A stretch of 64,000 nt of DNA, taken from contig CM046309.1 of assembly GCA_025267735.1 (NCBI GenBank), positions 52,148,319 through 52,212,318 of the forward strand. Reading direction: 5' to 3'. The DNA comes from Mactra quadrangularis. Taxonomy: Eukaryota; Mollusca; Bivalvia; Venerida; Mactridae. The translations under genes were made by a program, and so were the position numbers. The notes beneath the pieces are model-generated. The model saw nothing but the letters and a program-made list of their open reading frames with translations. It made no database searches and was not told the origin of the DNA. Of this stretch, positions 13,701 through 24,100 are shown piece by piece (position 1 is the first letter of the stretch; every line of letters starts with the position of its first letter).

Positions 13701-16700
13701 CATCAGATAAAAAATGTCATGAGGTAACTGACCTCGAAATCAAAATGCTATGGTTTATTTTCTAATTACCAATAATGGTACAAATAGACTACTATCTGGA
13801 ATTCAAATACTTGGGTTTTTCCCTGAGGTACAAACAAACTTTCACTGTTACAATGAAAACATGTGTACAAAGAACAATAGGATTTAATTCAAATTTCGTG
13901 CTTTTCAGCAATAATGTTGAAAAAAGTTTGTTTGTACCACATTTGCATAAATGGAAAACCCATAAATTTGAATTCCAAATTAGGTCTATGACTTCAGAAA
14001 TCTGTACATTGTTGTTCTTTAAATGTAGATTATGGCAATAAAATGATATCAAAGCAGTTGAGTTTAAAGAGTAGATAAAGGCTGAGTTTTATCCTCTGTT
14101 CACATTATGTTTATTTATTATTATTTATTACTATTAACTTGTATTTAATACAGGTCTGTATTATTTGAAGTGAAAAATATAGGTAAAAGTTCTGTTACAT
14201 AAGAATTTATGTGACGTGAGAGTTTGAATCTCGGTATAGTCTGCTTAAGAAACGATCTGCTTGTATTAAGTGATCAAAAATGTATGCAAATCACTGCATC
14301 TATCTTATGATGCGTACATCAGGATGACACCACCGTATTTAAAGTTATACAGAACTATTAAGAAATAAGTAAAAGAATATGATAAAAATATTAAGAACAA
14401 AGATCTAGTAAGACTCAAGTTTAATATGTAACTTAAAAGACGTGACAAAGTTTAAGTATTTCAAGTAATAAACAAGTTTCCTAAAGTAAGCCTAAATAAA
14501 ATACTCTTAATGACAATAAAGCTAAACTTTATGAGGCAAAATAACTTAAACTAGGTCTAATAACATGGTATGACAAAAATGAGCTAAAACTAACAAACTA
14601 ACACAAAAATACTATATATACACATGATATATACAAAATAAGATGGTACTCAATATCTAATTAAAGCTACATAGTTCTTAAACTAAATAATAAATATCAA
14701 ATGAGTCTGAGAGATCTTAGAAAATTATCATGACAGCCAAATGTAAACAAAAGATCTAAAAATAGAATTCAAGATGACTGCCAATTAACTAGAAATAATC
14801 AAAAGTTCTTAATTAAGCCTAAAATAAAAAAGGTCCTTAAATTATTAAGTATAAATATCAAAAATGATTAATTAATAAGGGACCTTAGTCAGTTATCTCC
14901 CCTTATATACTCTTTAAATACTGTAGGTAGGTCCAATTAATTGGATTACTCAGATTTTACCCTTACTTTTCAATGTCAATTTGCCAAAATTAATCTTAAA
15001 TTTTTTTTTTGTTAATCATTTAATTTCTTTTTAAATTCAAGCTAAGTATTTTTAGGGTAAAGAACTATCTACATTTCATCATTTCTGTTAATATCTTCAT
15101 TAAGAAGAAAGATATTAGATGAAATATTATGTTATCCTAACATAGGAATTCAATGATAAAATCCGAGGATTCCAGCTGTAAGGATCTACTTACTAATTGG
15201 ATTGCTTCAGATTTTATCAGGTAAAGATAACTAACTAAAGTCCCTAATTACTCTAAAGGTGGTGACCCCTAGGATAATTTAAGAGGAAGTATAACTCTGC
15301 AGCTAATCGAACATTCATATTTATTAATAGACTCGCTTGGAAGTAGGGAAGATAGGTTTGCTTTTTTCAACATGTGAATTTTTTCAAGAAATGAACATGT
15401 TACAATTAGTTATGCATGTTTTTTTGGTTTTATATTGCAACTCTCTTGAAACTAGTACTCGTTCATATATCGATAATGATTATTTCTGGTAATACAAACA
15501 GGTAACCGGATAATACACATCGTCGACGAGTCTACACACGCACCCCTATTTTGACTACTCGACGTCATTTTTTTCATCACGTGACATCGAATGCATCGTT
15601 CTGATTGGCTAAAGGCAACCGATGTCAACACAAAAATGCTCAAATCTTGATAATTGCATATATCTTGGGTACAGGACCGACGATAATAACAGTTTCAATG
15701 ACTTTAAACAAAAGTTTATCCCAGATAAAGAGTAAGGTCTAAAACTCTGACCTCCTAACAAAAAGATTAAGTTAGGACTTACCACTGACAAAGACACTGA
15801 CACCATAAACAAAGAAGGATTATCAGACCATCACTGATTATCCTTTTAGATATTGTACATTTATATAGGTGTTTATATTTAAATTATTCAAACTTAATTG
15901 GTTTAATTAGAGATTTTTTTAAAGAATTTTAATGCCTCACTTATAGAGATCACAGGCTTAAGCAGTACTTTCGTGTTATTGCTGTTTTTTTATGCACATA
16001 GTAGGAACATGTCCAAGACAGCGCCTGTTCGTTCGATGGCTAAATTCAGGCATTCTATAAATCGACATGTGACGGTATAAAACTCTGACACATATATTGC
16101 TTGAATGCTTTACTAAAAGAGATGTCATACATGGCTATTTTAAGCATTTTTGGAAATGCTAATACTTTTTAGTACATGTATTCAAAATTACTTTATCTTA
16201 TATATTAAAGAATATAATGCAGGTATGAAGTCAGACGTTTTGTTTAATGTTATAGTTTTATTATAAATTCTTTAACTGGAATTTTAGTTACGAAATATGT
16301 GTAATTTGATGAAGATGAAAAAATCAAAGGTAAAACACAAGCTTTTGCATGTTCAATTATCTATTAAAGAAATTATTTACAGTTACTTGTATAACATGTT
16401 TATTGTTCTATTCAACGGTTACATTGTTGTTTTGTAATCGTTTGTTTTATTGTATAGACCATTTTTATACCCCCGCTTCGAAGAAGAGGGGGGTATACTG
16501 TTTTACCCTTGTCCGTGCGTGTGTTCGTGCGTGCATCCGTCCGTTACAAAATTTCCGTCGCAGTTTTCTCAGCAACTATAACATGCAGCAGCCTAATACT
16601 TTGCATATTGCTTCATCCCATAGTCCCATGTGGTGTAAAGCGATTTCATGCTCCTTGCTCATCTACTTCCTGTTTGTCGCATATTTTTAGATTTTTGCGG

Positions 16701-19700
16701 GGGTATCACTAGTGAGCATCAGCTCACAGATTTACTTGTTTCTCAACTGTCAAAGCTTGAATATTTTCAAGGTGATTGAATGTATTATATCTATACTTGA
16801 GGCACTGTGTTTACTGATATATCTTGACTAAAAACCTATCTTAAGTCATAAGCCGATCAACTTGATCATATTACACAATTTCCGAAAATTATGAATGTAA
16901 GACGATAATTTTAACATACAAATTCACTGTGAAATTAATCATGTTTGACAGCTGAGAAAAAACGAACTATACTGCAATCAAATTCATGTTGCAAACACCA
17001 AATGTTTTAGAAAATGTGCATGAAATATACATTATACTGTATTTAGTTTCATAATCAACCTCTGTTCTTTATGTTACAGTAGTGAAGCATTTTGTCTGTA
17101 AATTCATGATTATACAATGATAATGATAATAATAAAGACTTTATAAGGAGGCTACACATTTGAATAGATTCAATCTTTCATGTGGACCTCTGGTAAATAA
17201 TGTAAATGTCAAATTAATCTAAAGGTTGTAAATTTAACCTTACTGTTTGTGATATAGTTAGCCAAATTGGCAAAATATGCCATTTATTCACCTTAACCGC
17301 AAAGTTATTTGATCACTATTTTGCGGGATTTTGTTGTACACAATTACCCATATTTTTTCTGGCAACATTTCCTGGTAACCATTTGAAGGGGTGGGTAACA
17401 TATGTGAAAAGCACAAGAATATGACCAGGCTAGGGTTAACACTTGTAATAAATCATGATTGATCAAATACTTACATTTTCAAAGTGTTTTAGTTCATTTT
17501 CTCATTAATAAATAAGTATAGTATTAGTAACTAAGTAGTGAGTAAATAAGTAAAGACCCTATTAAATGATGTATGGCAATACCTCCATATAGGCTTCAAA
17601 TAACAAAGTTTGAAGATTTTTCCATAAGTTTTGTGTATCATATTTAAATATGCTTACTGAAGAAGTCGTTCCTTTCGGTTTAAATATGTAATAATATTTT
17701 ATTGATAGAATTTTAAGACCAAAACCAAAGAAACACCGGAATGAAGAAGAATGCCCGAAATTATTGGACATACCTGTTATATTGAGGTAGCATGTCTCAT
17801 AATGAACGTTGATAATAAACAGGCTTGAATAAATCTGCATGTCAAGCAATAAATGCATGTACAAGACATTGCATGATGAAATAACTTAATTAATTTATCA
17901 TTAATTGGTCATAACATCATTTTAATGTTAAGTTATTGCTCTGATATTTGAGGTTGTGATATTTCAGTGTAGCAGATTTCCATTTGTCAGCTTTTCATTT
18001 TTTGCAATTTTTATTCAATTACAAATAATAATTGATATCAGTTTCATTAATCTGTGTTGTTGTTGTCTTCTTTATTATTTAAATGTTCATTGCATGTTGC
18101 ATCATCATTTATTCATAGTTTAAGCCATTGAAAATATTACCAACTGTATATGGAAAGTGTATGCCAATTTGACCAAGAGATGTGTCCTTCTCATTGGGCT
18201 CTTTAAGGCCACTGCAAAGTTTTTCCATTTCAAAATCAATGTTTATGGTTTAGATATAGTATATACTCAGACATGTATTTGGAAAAAGCTAATTCCATGT
18301 ATGTAGATTAAATTTTGCTTTGATGTGCTACATGCCTGTTATATTTATATTAATGTACATAATTCAATGCAGTCATGGCCTTAAATATTTCAGAACACTC
18401 AGGCCTAATTTTATGATATGTTTAATAGTATAGGGCAATATTATCAACTAGCCTGACTGCATGAAATCAGTAATTTTCACTTAACTGAATCAATTTTCAC
18501 TTGTCCCAGACTTCAGGCTAGTGAGTTAAGGCTATGACTGCTTTATGCATGCATGTTCATTATTAACTCTGTATCCTGAGCTGTATTTATATCTACTATT
18601 CTTATGGCTTTATTAAGCTACTCTGGTTATTATTTATATTGCACGTTATTTCCAAACAAATAATAAAACATTATGTACACCTTATATAATTTATTTCTAC
18701 AGTTATCTACCTGAAGAGTATGTACATGATTTATATATCCATGTATTTTATGTTTCCATGTGACATGTCCTCTGTGTTTCCCCCCCCCCCCCATTGTTAT
18801 TACATATCATAACACTCTGTTGTCTTGTTAAGTCATCTGATTGGTCACTTAAAATTTCTTAAAAAAATATAATAAAATCCTAATACTTTTAAAGTTGTTT
18901 ATTTTGAAATTCTTCGACCTTATTTTTTATTGGTATTCTAGTGTTAATCTCATTCCCTTTTTGCCTACCTTTTTAGAATAAAACCAGTTGGCTTTGGTAA
19001 ATCCTAACCCTCTCCCAAGGAATATTTGGGGATTTGGCTAGTTTTAGGTGAACCACTCTTTCAGCAAGGAGTGGAGACATAACCTTGTTAGCTCGACTTT
19101 ACGTAGTAATGTAGAGCTCTCCTACTCGCCCCAGCGTCGGCGTCGGCGTCCGCGTCCGCGTCCACCTTTCTGATTAAAGTTTTTGTGCAGTAAAATACTT
19201 TCTTCTATATCTTTGTTATTTCTTAAGATATTAACTTCAAACTTTAAATATATGTTCCTTACTATCAACCACATCTCATGTGACAAGGTATATAACTCCA
19301 GACACATTTCTTTCAGAATTATCTCCCCTTGAACTGATTAAAGTTTTTGTGCACTGATTAAAGTTTTTGTGCAGTAAAATACTTTCTCCTATATCTTTGT
19401 TATTTCTTAAGATATTAACTTCAAACTTTAAATATATGCTTCTTATTATCAACCACATCTCATGTGACAAGGTTCATAACTCTAAATATATTTTTTTCAG
19501 AATTATCTCCCCTTGAACTTAGAGTTTTCTTTCAAAAATGTTTGTTTTTACTGCAACTGTTTTATTCCTTTAGGTATTGACTTCAAACTTTAAATGTACA
19601 TTCCTTATTATCAACCACATCTCATGTGACAAGGTGTATAACTCCAAATATATTTTTTCAGAATTATCTCCCCTTGAACTTAGAGTTTTCTTTAAAAAGT

Positions 19701-22700
19701 GTTTGTTTTTACTGCAACTGTTTTATTTCTATAGGTATTGACTTTAAACTTTAAATGTACATTCCTTATTATCAACCACATCTCATGTGACAAGGTGTAT
19801 AACTCCAAATATATTTTTTCAGAATTATCTCCCCTTGAACTTAGAGTTTTCTTTAAAAAGTGTTTGTTTTTACTGCAACTGTTTTATTTCTATAGGTATT
19901 GACTTTAAACTTTAAATGTACATTCCTTATTATCAACCACATCTCATGTGACAAGGTGTATAACTCCAAATATATTTTTTCAGAATTATCTCCCCTTGAA
20001 CTTAGAGTTTTCTTTAAAAAGTGTTTGTTTTTACTGCAACTGTTTTATTTCTATAGGTATTGACTTTAAACTTTAAATGTACATTCCTTATTATCAACCA
20101 CATCTCATGTGACAAGGTGTATAACTCCAAATATATTTTTTCAGAATTATCTCCCCTTGAAATTTAAAAAAATGTTTGTTTTTACTGCAACTGTTTTATT
20201 TCTTAAGGTATTGACTTCAAACTTTAAATATATGTTTCTTATTATCAACCACATCCCATGTGACTAGGTTTATAACTCCTTATACATATTTTTTACTCCT
20301 GTGACAAACACTAACTAAGTCGAGCATGCTGTCTCCTCTGACAGCTCTTGTTTTAGATACACTTTTGGTTTCGGGATACCCTCGTGGTAATATCAATTTT
20401 AATCTGTCTGACAGTTTCCCTATAGGTAGTCTTTTTGAAGAGTGACCATATGGAAAATGCATTTGTTCACTTAAGTGTTTGTTTTAAAATACTTATTGTA
20501 TATTTTGTTATCTTTATGTCATATTTATAATTTCACTGTCATTAATTAACTGTTTGTAACACATTTCAGTGATTGCTGTTATTTTGTGGTTTCTTAACTT
20601 TTGTCTGCCATCTTACATCCCATTTTTTTAAGTTAACTTAAACAGCCTTTTAAAAGTGTTGCTTTTAAATATAATATTAAATCTAGAAGTAATGTTTTGT
20701 TACACCCTGATGTCACCAAAGCCATCTTGGTGATCCAATTGTTTCGCCCGAGTTGGAGTGGAAGCAATTCCAGTAAAGTCAGGACAGCATTAAAACACTA
20801 TGTCAAAGGAATACAGAAGATTTTAAAATCTGTTGTAAGGTTATTGCTAATATGAGCTTCAGGGGACTGTATCATCAGAGGTCTTATGGACAGTTACAGT
20901 CTTAAATCCTTCTATAAATTAGCGTAAGTTTGGTAATATGCTGCCCAGGCCTTGAGTTCAAATCGTAGAAAATTGTCATGTTATGATGATTTTGTGTCAT
21001 TGCCTACAAAATGTCTTTTTGAATATGTTTACCATGAATGCTCTATTAAATGCCCCCAGGTGTGTTTCATTTTTCAGAGGAGGGTCATTTTTTTATTAAT
21101 ATTTTTTGATAATTATGTTAATGTAATTTGTTCTTCTTTTAAGACAAAATAGGGCACTTATTAGGAGAGGAGCATTTAATAGAGGATGTATGGTTTGTGT
21201 GATATTATCTAACAGTAACATCACAAATTATTTAATGTTTTTGTTTTTATAAAATGCTGTCAGACTCATTCTTATAACCAGCTTGGAGAATTAAGAATTT
21301 TTATCAATTTATAATAGCATATAAGAATTTCCTTATTTTAATAGCATAGAAGAATTTCCTTATTTCAATATCATAGAAAAATGTCTATGGAGTACCATTG
21401 GAGTTCAAATACCAAGTTACATAACTCTTGGATGAATTTGGACTGAATTCTGGCATACACTTAAAATCTTACTCATCTCAACAGGTTTGCAAACCAATTT
21501 TGCTGTTGCTTTCAAGAATACCCGAATAGTCGAGAGCGCTGTCCGTTGACTGCTCTTGTTTAATATCATATAAGAATTTCCTTATTTAAATATTAGTGAA
21601 GAAATTCCTTATTTTAATGTCATATACCTGGTAAGAATTTCCTTATTTTAATGTCATGTAAGAATTTCCTTATTTTAATATCGTATAAGAATTTTCTTAT
21701 TAAGCTTGTCTATAAGAGATATAAATATATCTTCTGTATATGACTTCTTCCTATTTGGTATTTATTATTAGGTTTTATGCCATGTCATGAATCACAAATT
21801 ATATTCGTTTTACATCAGAACTTCTTTTACTGTTCTGTATAAGAAACTACTTGTAATTTGTCGCATTCATTCAGACTTTATTGTAATTCTAAATCTTAAA
21901 CTGTGAATAAAGTTCATTACAAAAAATGTTGGAATTTCAATTTCCTGTTGGTGTAACATCTATAAATTATAAAACTATCCATTATATTGTGTGAGGCTAT
22001 ATACCTATAAATTTTATTATAATAATACTGTCTATAGGCACTCTTGTGTCAAATGTTATGAAAGTGAGTCTTGATAGTTTTTGTGTGTTAATTTTTTAAT
22101 ATTTTGTGATGTTTTATGATTAATATTATGTTTTAATGTTTGTGCATAACTTGCAGTGCTAACAGTCCATGGAAAAAAGTACCAGATACCTTTGTGCCTT
22201 TACAACCTTTACCTCTTGAGCCAAGGTAATGTATACATCAACATGTATGGATATAACATTGTGGGCTTAGCACAAAACAGTCAAAACTGACTCTGTTTTA
22301 ACATGAGTTAGAATCGTTTTGCGATAAGCCCTCATACTTTTTTATCAAATACTCCTAAACAATGGGTTTGCCCATGTTTTGCTGCGGATTGTTGCATATT
22401 ACCATCAGCCACAGTTTTTACATAATGTTTCTCCATAGTTAGTAAGGATGTATGTCCAAAAATATGAATTATAAAGGCTTTTTATTTATTTGTGTTATTG
22501 TATATACATATGTTTTTATGGTGGAGGGTTTTTACTTACATGTATTTATTATTATTTTCTTTATAACATTTTTGTACAACGCCATTGAATATGTAACATA
22601 GAAATAGGCGTTTAATCAAATGAAAAAGTTTAAAGTTTAAAGTTTAAAGTAGCAAACTAGCGAATCTTTATTATAATCTGCAGGGGACAATTGCATTAGA

Positions 22701-24100
22701 CCACACATGCACAATTAAAGGAATCATTACTACTTCAATCATAATAGTCAGCTTTATGCGTAAACATGCAGAAGAGGCTGTTTGTGCAATTGTAGTTAGC
22801 AAATCTGGCTTAGAACTCTTATGATTGGTAAATATAAGGCAAACTGTTCTTGCTATGCTTCCATTTGTTGTATGATTCTGTATTTATATACTCCATCAAA
22901 ACCCACATGACCAATAGCGCTATTAGCTCTTTGTTCTTTGTATAGTGCCTGCTGGTATTTTCATGTTAGTTTTAATTTCACAGTAAAGCATTTTTATTAC
23001 TATGGTATAGCAAAGAGAATAAACTGTAAAATAAACTAATACTATGTTAGTCAGGAATGTAAAATTCCTATGCCTGACTTGTCCAACTTAAACATTTATG
23101 TATAACAAGTAGATATTTTCACCCTACTTGTCATTGGACAAGAAATATTTTTAAACTGTTAATATACTAACTTCGCAATGCTTTAGATGTGTCACCATTA
23201 AAGTTGATGAAGGAGTGTTGTTCTATTAGGCCGAGCGCCTTGTAACGGGGAATTAGCAGGAATGCCCTGACCTTAAACACCTCTCAAACCTCTGGCGAAC
23301 AGAAGGGTCAGCCTATTCATCACATCAGCTTAAGGAACTAAACATAAATGTTCTATGATGAATCACAACACTGTTTCCAATTTCTACTATTTTTTAATGA
23401 GTTCAAATCATCAATAACAATTAGAATAGCAGTATGAATTATAAAGCAAGTATTCAGAAGTAATGTCCAAAATATGTTAAAAGTTAAAACTTCCTATGTA
23501 TATACTTATTTAACGTAATCTAAAGTATTAATCAGCCAATAAGAATATTACTTTTTGACAATTACTTGTAAAATAATTAAGTAAGAAATGTCAGGATATG
23601 ACACCTTTATATAGATTTAAATATTGATACTAAATATATAAGAGTTATAAAGTTTTTCTTAAAATAAAAAGTTTGCATTAAATGCTCTATGTTACAGATG
23701 TCTCAATTTTTTAATCTTATTCAACTGTAAATAATTTTTGTCAATTATCTATTATTACTTAAAATAATAAGTATTTTGTATTATAGTTTTCAATATTTCT
23801 TTATGAGTATTGAACTTTTGGTCAAATGCAATATTATTCTGAACAATTTGATTCTTAGATTTCACTTGCCATGCCTGCTCCTAATGTTGTTACATAATTT
23901 GACCTACTCAAATGCAACAAAAACATGTAATTATATTGTAATTATTCAACTATTTTGTATTATATCTTTTTTGTAGAGAACCATTCAGAGTGAAGGCTAG
24001 AAAAGAGGAAAAGGATATGGAAAGAAAACAAGTGAAAGCATTAGATGAGTGGAGACCAGCTACACCATTAAAACCTGAAAAAATTGATGAGAAAAAATAG
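2378..24100 (+). CDS. Five-exon gene, small ciliary/sperm microtubule-associated-type protein (5' incomplete)
   Basis: Exons 2378-2490, 12335-12484, 13410-13533, 22157-22225 and 23977-24100 have canonical acceptors and GT donors. They join in one frame to give 192 residues and a TAG at 24098-24100. Intron phases are 1, 1, 2 and 2, and each junction restores a sensible codon, which is strong evidence for a real gene. The protein is rich in Pro, Trp and charged residues and has no membrane segment or catalytic motif. It has short motifs such as NNWKPMRPFPY and SPWKKVPDTFVPLQPLP and a basic, coiled C-terminus ending in DEKK. This style is typical of small ciliary or sperm microtubule inner proteins. 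The SPATA48/SPMIP7 family is the nearest candidate I can suggest, from memory and unverified. An RFX X-box-like site lies in intron 3. The N-terminus is missing. Confidence 0.85.
3142..4950 (+). mobile_element. H3 element copy 1 (AGCCGGATTTTTC...CTTG), with internal units and nested insertion
   Basis: It begins AGCCGGATTTTTC after a T run. It ends with an AATGTG/CACATT hairpin, ATATTTCTTG and T. GAAAAATCC near 4908 is the inverse of the 5' GGATTTTTC. Inside are several diverged units of roughly 155 bp, marked by ACAGAATTAGAAAGTAACC and TTTCCCTTTGTAATTTT (near 3225, 4224, 4378, 4535 and 4670). An 818-bp hAT-like element splits the first unit. Copy 2 at 11035 is a short version, which confirms both ends. 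Confidence 0.75.
3309..4126. mobile_element. hAT-like non-autonomous DNA transposon with 8-bp target duplication
   Basis: The terminal inverted repeats are CACTGGCGCCAGAGTCC and GGACTCTGGTGCCAGTG, matching at 16 of 17 positions. It is flanked by CAATAGCG (3301-3308) and CAATTGCG (4127-4134), an 8-bp duplication with one mismatch. The uninterrupted H3 copy at 11035-11328 carries CAATTGCG at the equivalent place, which shows the empty site. An 8-bp duplication is characteristic of hAT elements. No transposase frame is present. A related copy lies at about 33220-33475. Confidence 0.8.
5677..5686 (+). repeat. Homopolymer G run
   Basis: An uninterrupted G tract of about ten bases lies in otherwise AT-rich intron sequence. 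The open frame spanning it has no coding character. Confidence 0.8.
9269..9541 (+). mobile_element. H1 element copy A (TATACCCCC...CTTG)
   Basis: The 5' end is a hairpin, TATACCCCC with inverse GGGGGTATA, around TTCGAAGAAG. Then come a CCGTCCGT-like short repeat, a conserved core of about 145 bp, a GGGGGTATC block inverse to the 5' end, the stem GTGAGC/GCTCAC, and AGATTTACTTG before a T run. A 159-codon open frame crosses it by chance; the same frame breaks in other copies. Confidence 0.85.
10384..10631 (+). mobile_element. H1 element copy B
   Basis: It has the same 5' hairpin, a single core unit and the GTGAGC/GCTCAC-CTTG terminus as copy A, with a shorter CCGTCC tract. It is inserted after a run of T and followed by TTTT. 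The core is almost identical to copy A, which implies recent spread. Confidence 0.85.
10715..10745 (+). repeat. (TA)n microsatellite
   Basis: An uninterrupted TA dinucleotide tract of about 15 repeats. Confidence 0.95.
11035..11328 (+). mobile_element. H3 element copy 2, single unit
   Basis: It begins AGCCGGATTTTTCAACGC and ends with a perfect ATGTGG-TTT-CCACAT hairpin, then AACATTTCTTG and T. It contains one internal unit only. It preserves the CAATTGCG site that is occupied by the hAT-like element in copy 1. Confidence 0.8.
11948..12240 (+). repeat. AT-rich tandem duplication, period about 149 bp
   Basis: Two successive units both open with TTTATAATGAATATTTAATT and share blocks such as GAAATTATGATTGTTATATA and GACAAGTATATAATTC. 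The second unit ends about 95 bp before exon b. Confidence 0.75.
12335..12484 (+). CDS. Exon b of the ciliary-type gene
   Basis: The acceptor is TTATTTTAG and the donor GTAAGT. The exon reads on from the split Tyr codon into TYMNTSNEWLLDPGLSNRGM, then FNGEHMATRTSADEITHKML, ending on the first base of a codon. Confidence 0.85.
12485..13409 (+). other. Intron between exons b and c
   Basis: AT-rich and stop-rich on both strands. No repeat or RNA feature was recognised. Confidence 0.6.
13410..13533 (+). CDS. Exon c of the ciliary-type gene
   Basis: The acceptor is GTTTTACAG and the donor GTAAGT. It encodes VEYIDKRNGIDENSPGDKAY, then KTPEYSPSFHKLGSSLPIID, and ends two bases into a Gly codon. Pro/Ser-rich and soluble. 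Confidence 0.85.
13581..13594 (+). promoter_or_regulatory. RFX X-box-like palindrome in intron 3
   Basis: GTTGCTATGGCAAC matches the RFX X-box consensus (GTTGCC-ATGGCAAC type) with one C-to-T change. It lies 48 bp after exon c. X-boxes drive ciliary genes in animals, which fits the protein type. A second, looser GTTGCC and ACCATGGTGACC pair lies just after the stop codon (24115-24138). Confidence 0.4.
13797..13979. mobile_element. Small TIR element (GGAATTCAAAT termini)
   Basis: The left end GGAATTCAAATACTTGGG and the block GTACAAACAAACTTT recur in inverse at the right end (AAGTTTGTTTGTACC and AAATTTGAATTCC). This gives arms of roughly 55 bp, which is why both strands are open here. A related, more decayed copy lies at 24950-25087. 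Confidence 0.65.
15776..16190 (+). repeat. Dispersed repeat family RX, copy 1
   Basis: Blocks here recur inverted at 57330-57850 (for example ACCACTGAC, TTTAAAGAATTTTAATGCC and ATAGAGATCACAGGC) and directly at about 38270-38560 (ACAGCGC.TGTTC, CATATTGCTTGAATG and TTTTGGAAATGCTAATAC). The copies are diverged, so this is an old family of unknown class. Confidence 0.6.
16453..16971. mobile_element. Palindromic MITE (TATAG-TTCTCAACTG) split by an H1 insertion
   Basis: The left tip TATAGACCATTTTT (16453-16466) and the continuation CTCAACTGTCAAAG (16742 onward) are separated by a complete H1 copy. The right tip GACAGCTGAGAAAAAACG.ACTATA is inverse to the left. Uninterrupted relatives are at 27083-27232 and 27364-27520. 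Confidence 0.75.
16466..16738 (+). mobile_element. H1 element copy C, nested in a MITE
   Basis: A complete single-unit H1 with 5' TATACCCCC hairpin, core, GTGAGC/GCTCAC stem and CTTG end. It sits in the T run of the host MITE. The host sequence on both sides adds up to about six T, as in the empty MITE at 27364, so there is no target duplication beyond T. Confidence 0.85.
18781..18792 (+). repeat. Homopolymer C run
   Basis: An uninterrupted tract of twelve C in AT-rich intron sequence. Confidence 0.9.
19090..20350 (+). mobile_element. H2 element copy 1 (AGCTCGAC...CTTG), seven tandem units
   Basis: The 5' end AGCTCGACTTTACGTAG is followed by GAGCTCTCCTACTCGCCC and a GGCGTC/CGCGTC tract. Seven units of about 160 bp follow, each with ATTAAC/GACTTCAAACTTTAAA and CCACATCTCATGTGAC (last near 20249). 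The end has AAGTCGAGC (inverse of the 5' end), the stem GCTGTC/GACAGC, and TCTTG before T. Units 3 to 6 are nearly identical, indicating recent unit duplication. The short Arg-rich open frames inside are by-products of the tract. Confidence 0.85.
21300..21715 (+). repeat. Minisatellite of about 28-bp units, interrupted by an H2-like element
   Basis: The unit AAGAATTTCCTTATTTTAAT plus about 8 bp occurs roughly seven times (21300-21375 and 21565-21700). Between the two blocks lies a segment ending in GTCGAG, a GTCC-GTT-GAC stem within AGAGC/GCTCT, then CTTG and T (to 21558). This is an H2-type 3' end, so the element apparently inserted into the minisatellite. Confidence 0.65.
22157..22225 (+). 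CDS. Exon d of the ciliary-type gene
   Basis: A 69-base exon with acceptor AACTTGCAG and donor GTAATG. It completes a Gly codon and encodes ANSPWKKVPDTFVPLQPLPL followed by EP, ending two bases into an Arg codon. Confidence 0.85.
22226..23976 (+). other. Intron between exons d and e
   Basis: AT-rich. It contains the short palindromic element at 22261-22330 and otherwise no recognised feature. Confidence 0.55.
22261..22330. mobile_element. Very short palindromic MITE (GGGCTTAGC/GATAAGCCC)
   Basis: GTGGGCTTAGC.CAAAACAGTC is matched in inverse by the right end, GAATCGTTTTGCGATAAGCCC. A better-preserved copy lies at 27589-27661. Confidence 0.6.
23977..24100 (+). CDS. Exon e, C-terminal, of the ciliary-type gene
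   Basis: The acceptor is TTTTTTGTAG. It completes an Arg codon, then encodes a highly charged helix (EPFRVKARKEEKDMERKQVK) and ALDEWRPATPLKPEKIDEKK before TAG at 24098-24100. The charged tail would suit a surface or tubulin contact, which is inference. Confidence 0.85.

Larger units (their letters stand above)
13534..22156 (+). other. Intron between exons c and d, about 8.6 kb
   Basis: It holds an X-box-like site (13581), a TIR element (13797-13979), a dispersed repeat also present at 38 and 57 kb (15776-16190), an H1-in-MITE nest (16453-16971), a C run (18781), the seven-unit H2 element (19090-20350) and an interrupted minisatellite (21300-21715). The stretches 13980-15775, 16972-18780 and 20351-21299 show nothing recognised. 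Confidence 0.6.

Noticed and set aside
19122..19470. Minus-strand frames with an RGRGRRRRR stretch
   Set aside because: The Arg run is the reverse reading of the GGCGTC/CGCGTC tract in the H2 5' part. The rest is the H2 unit.
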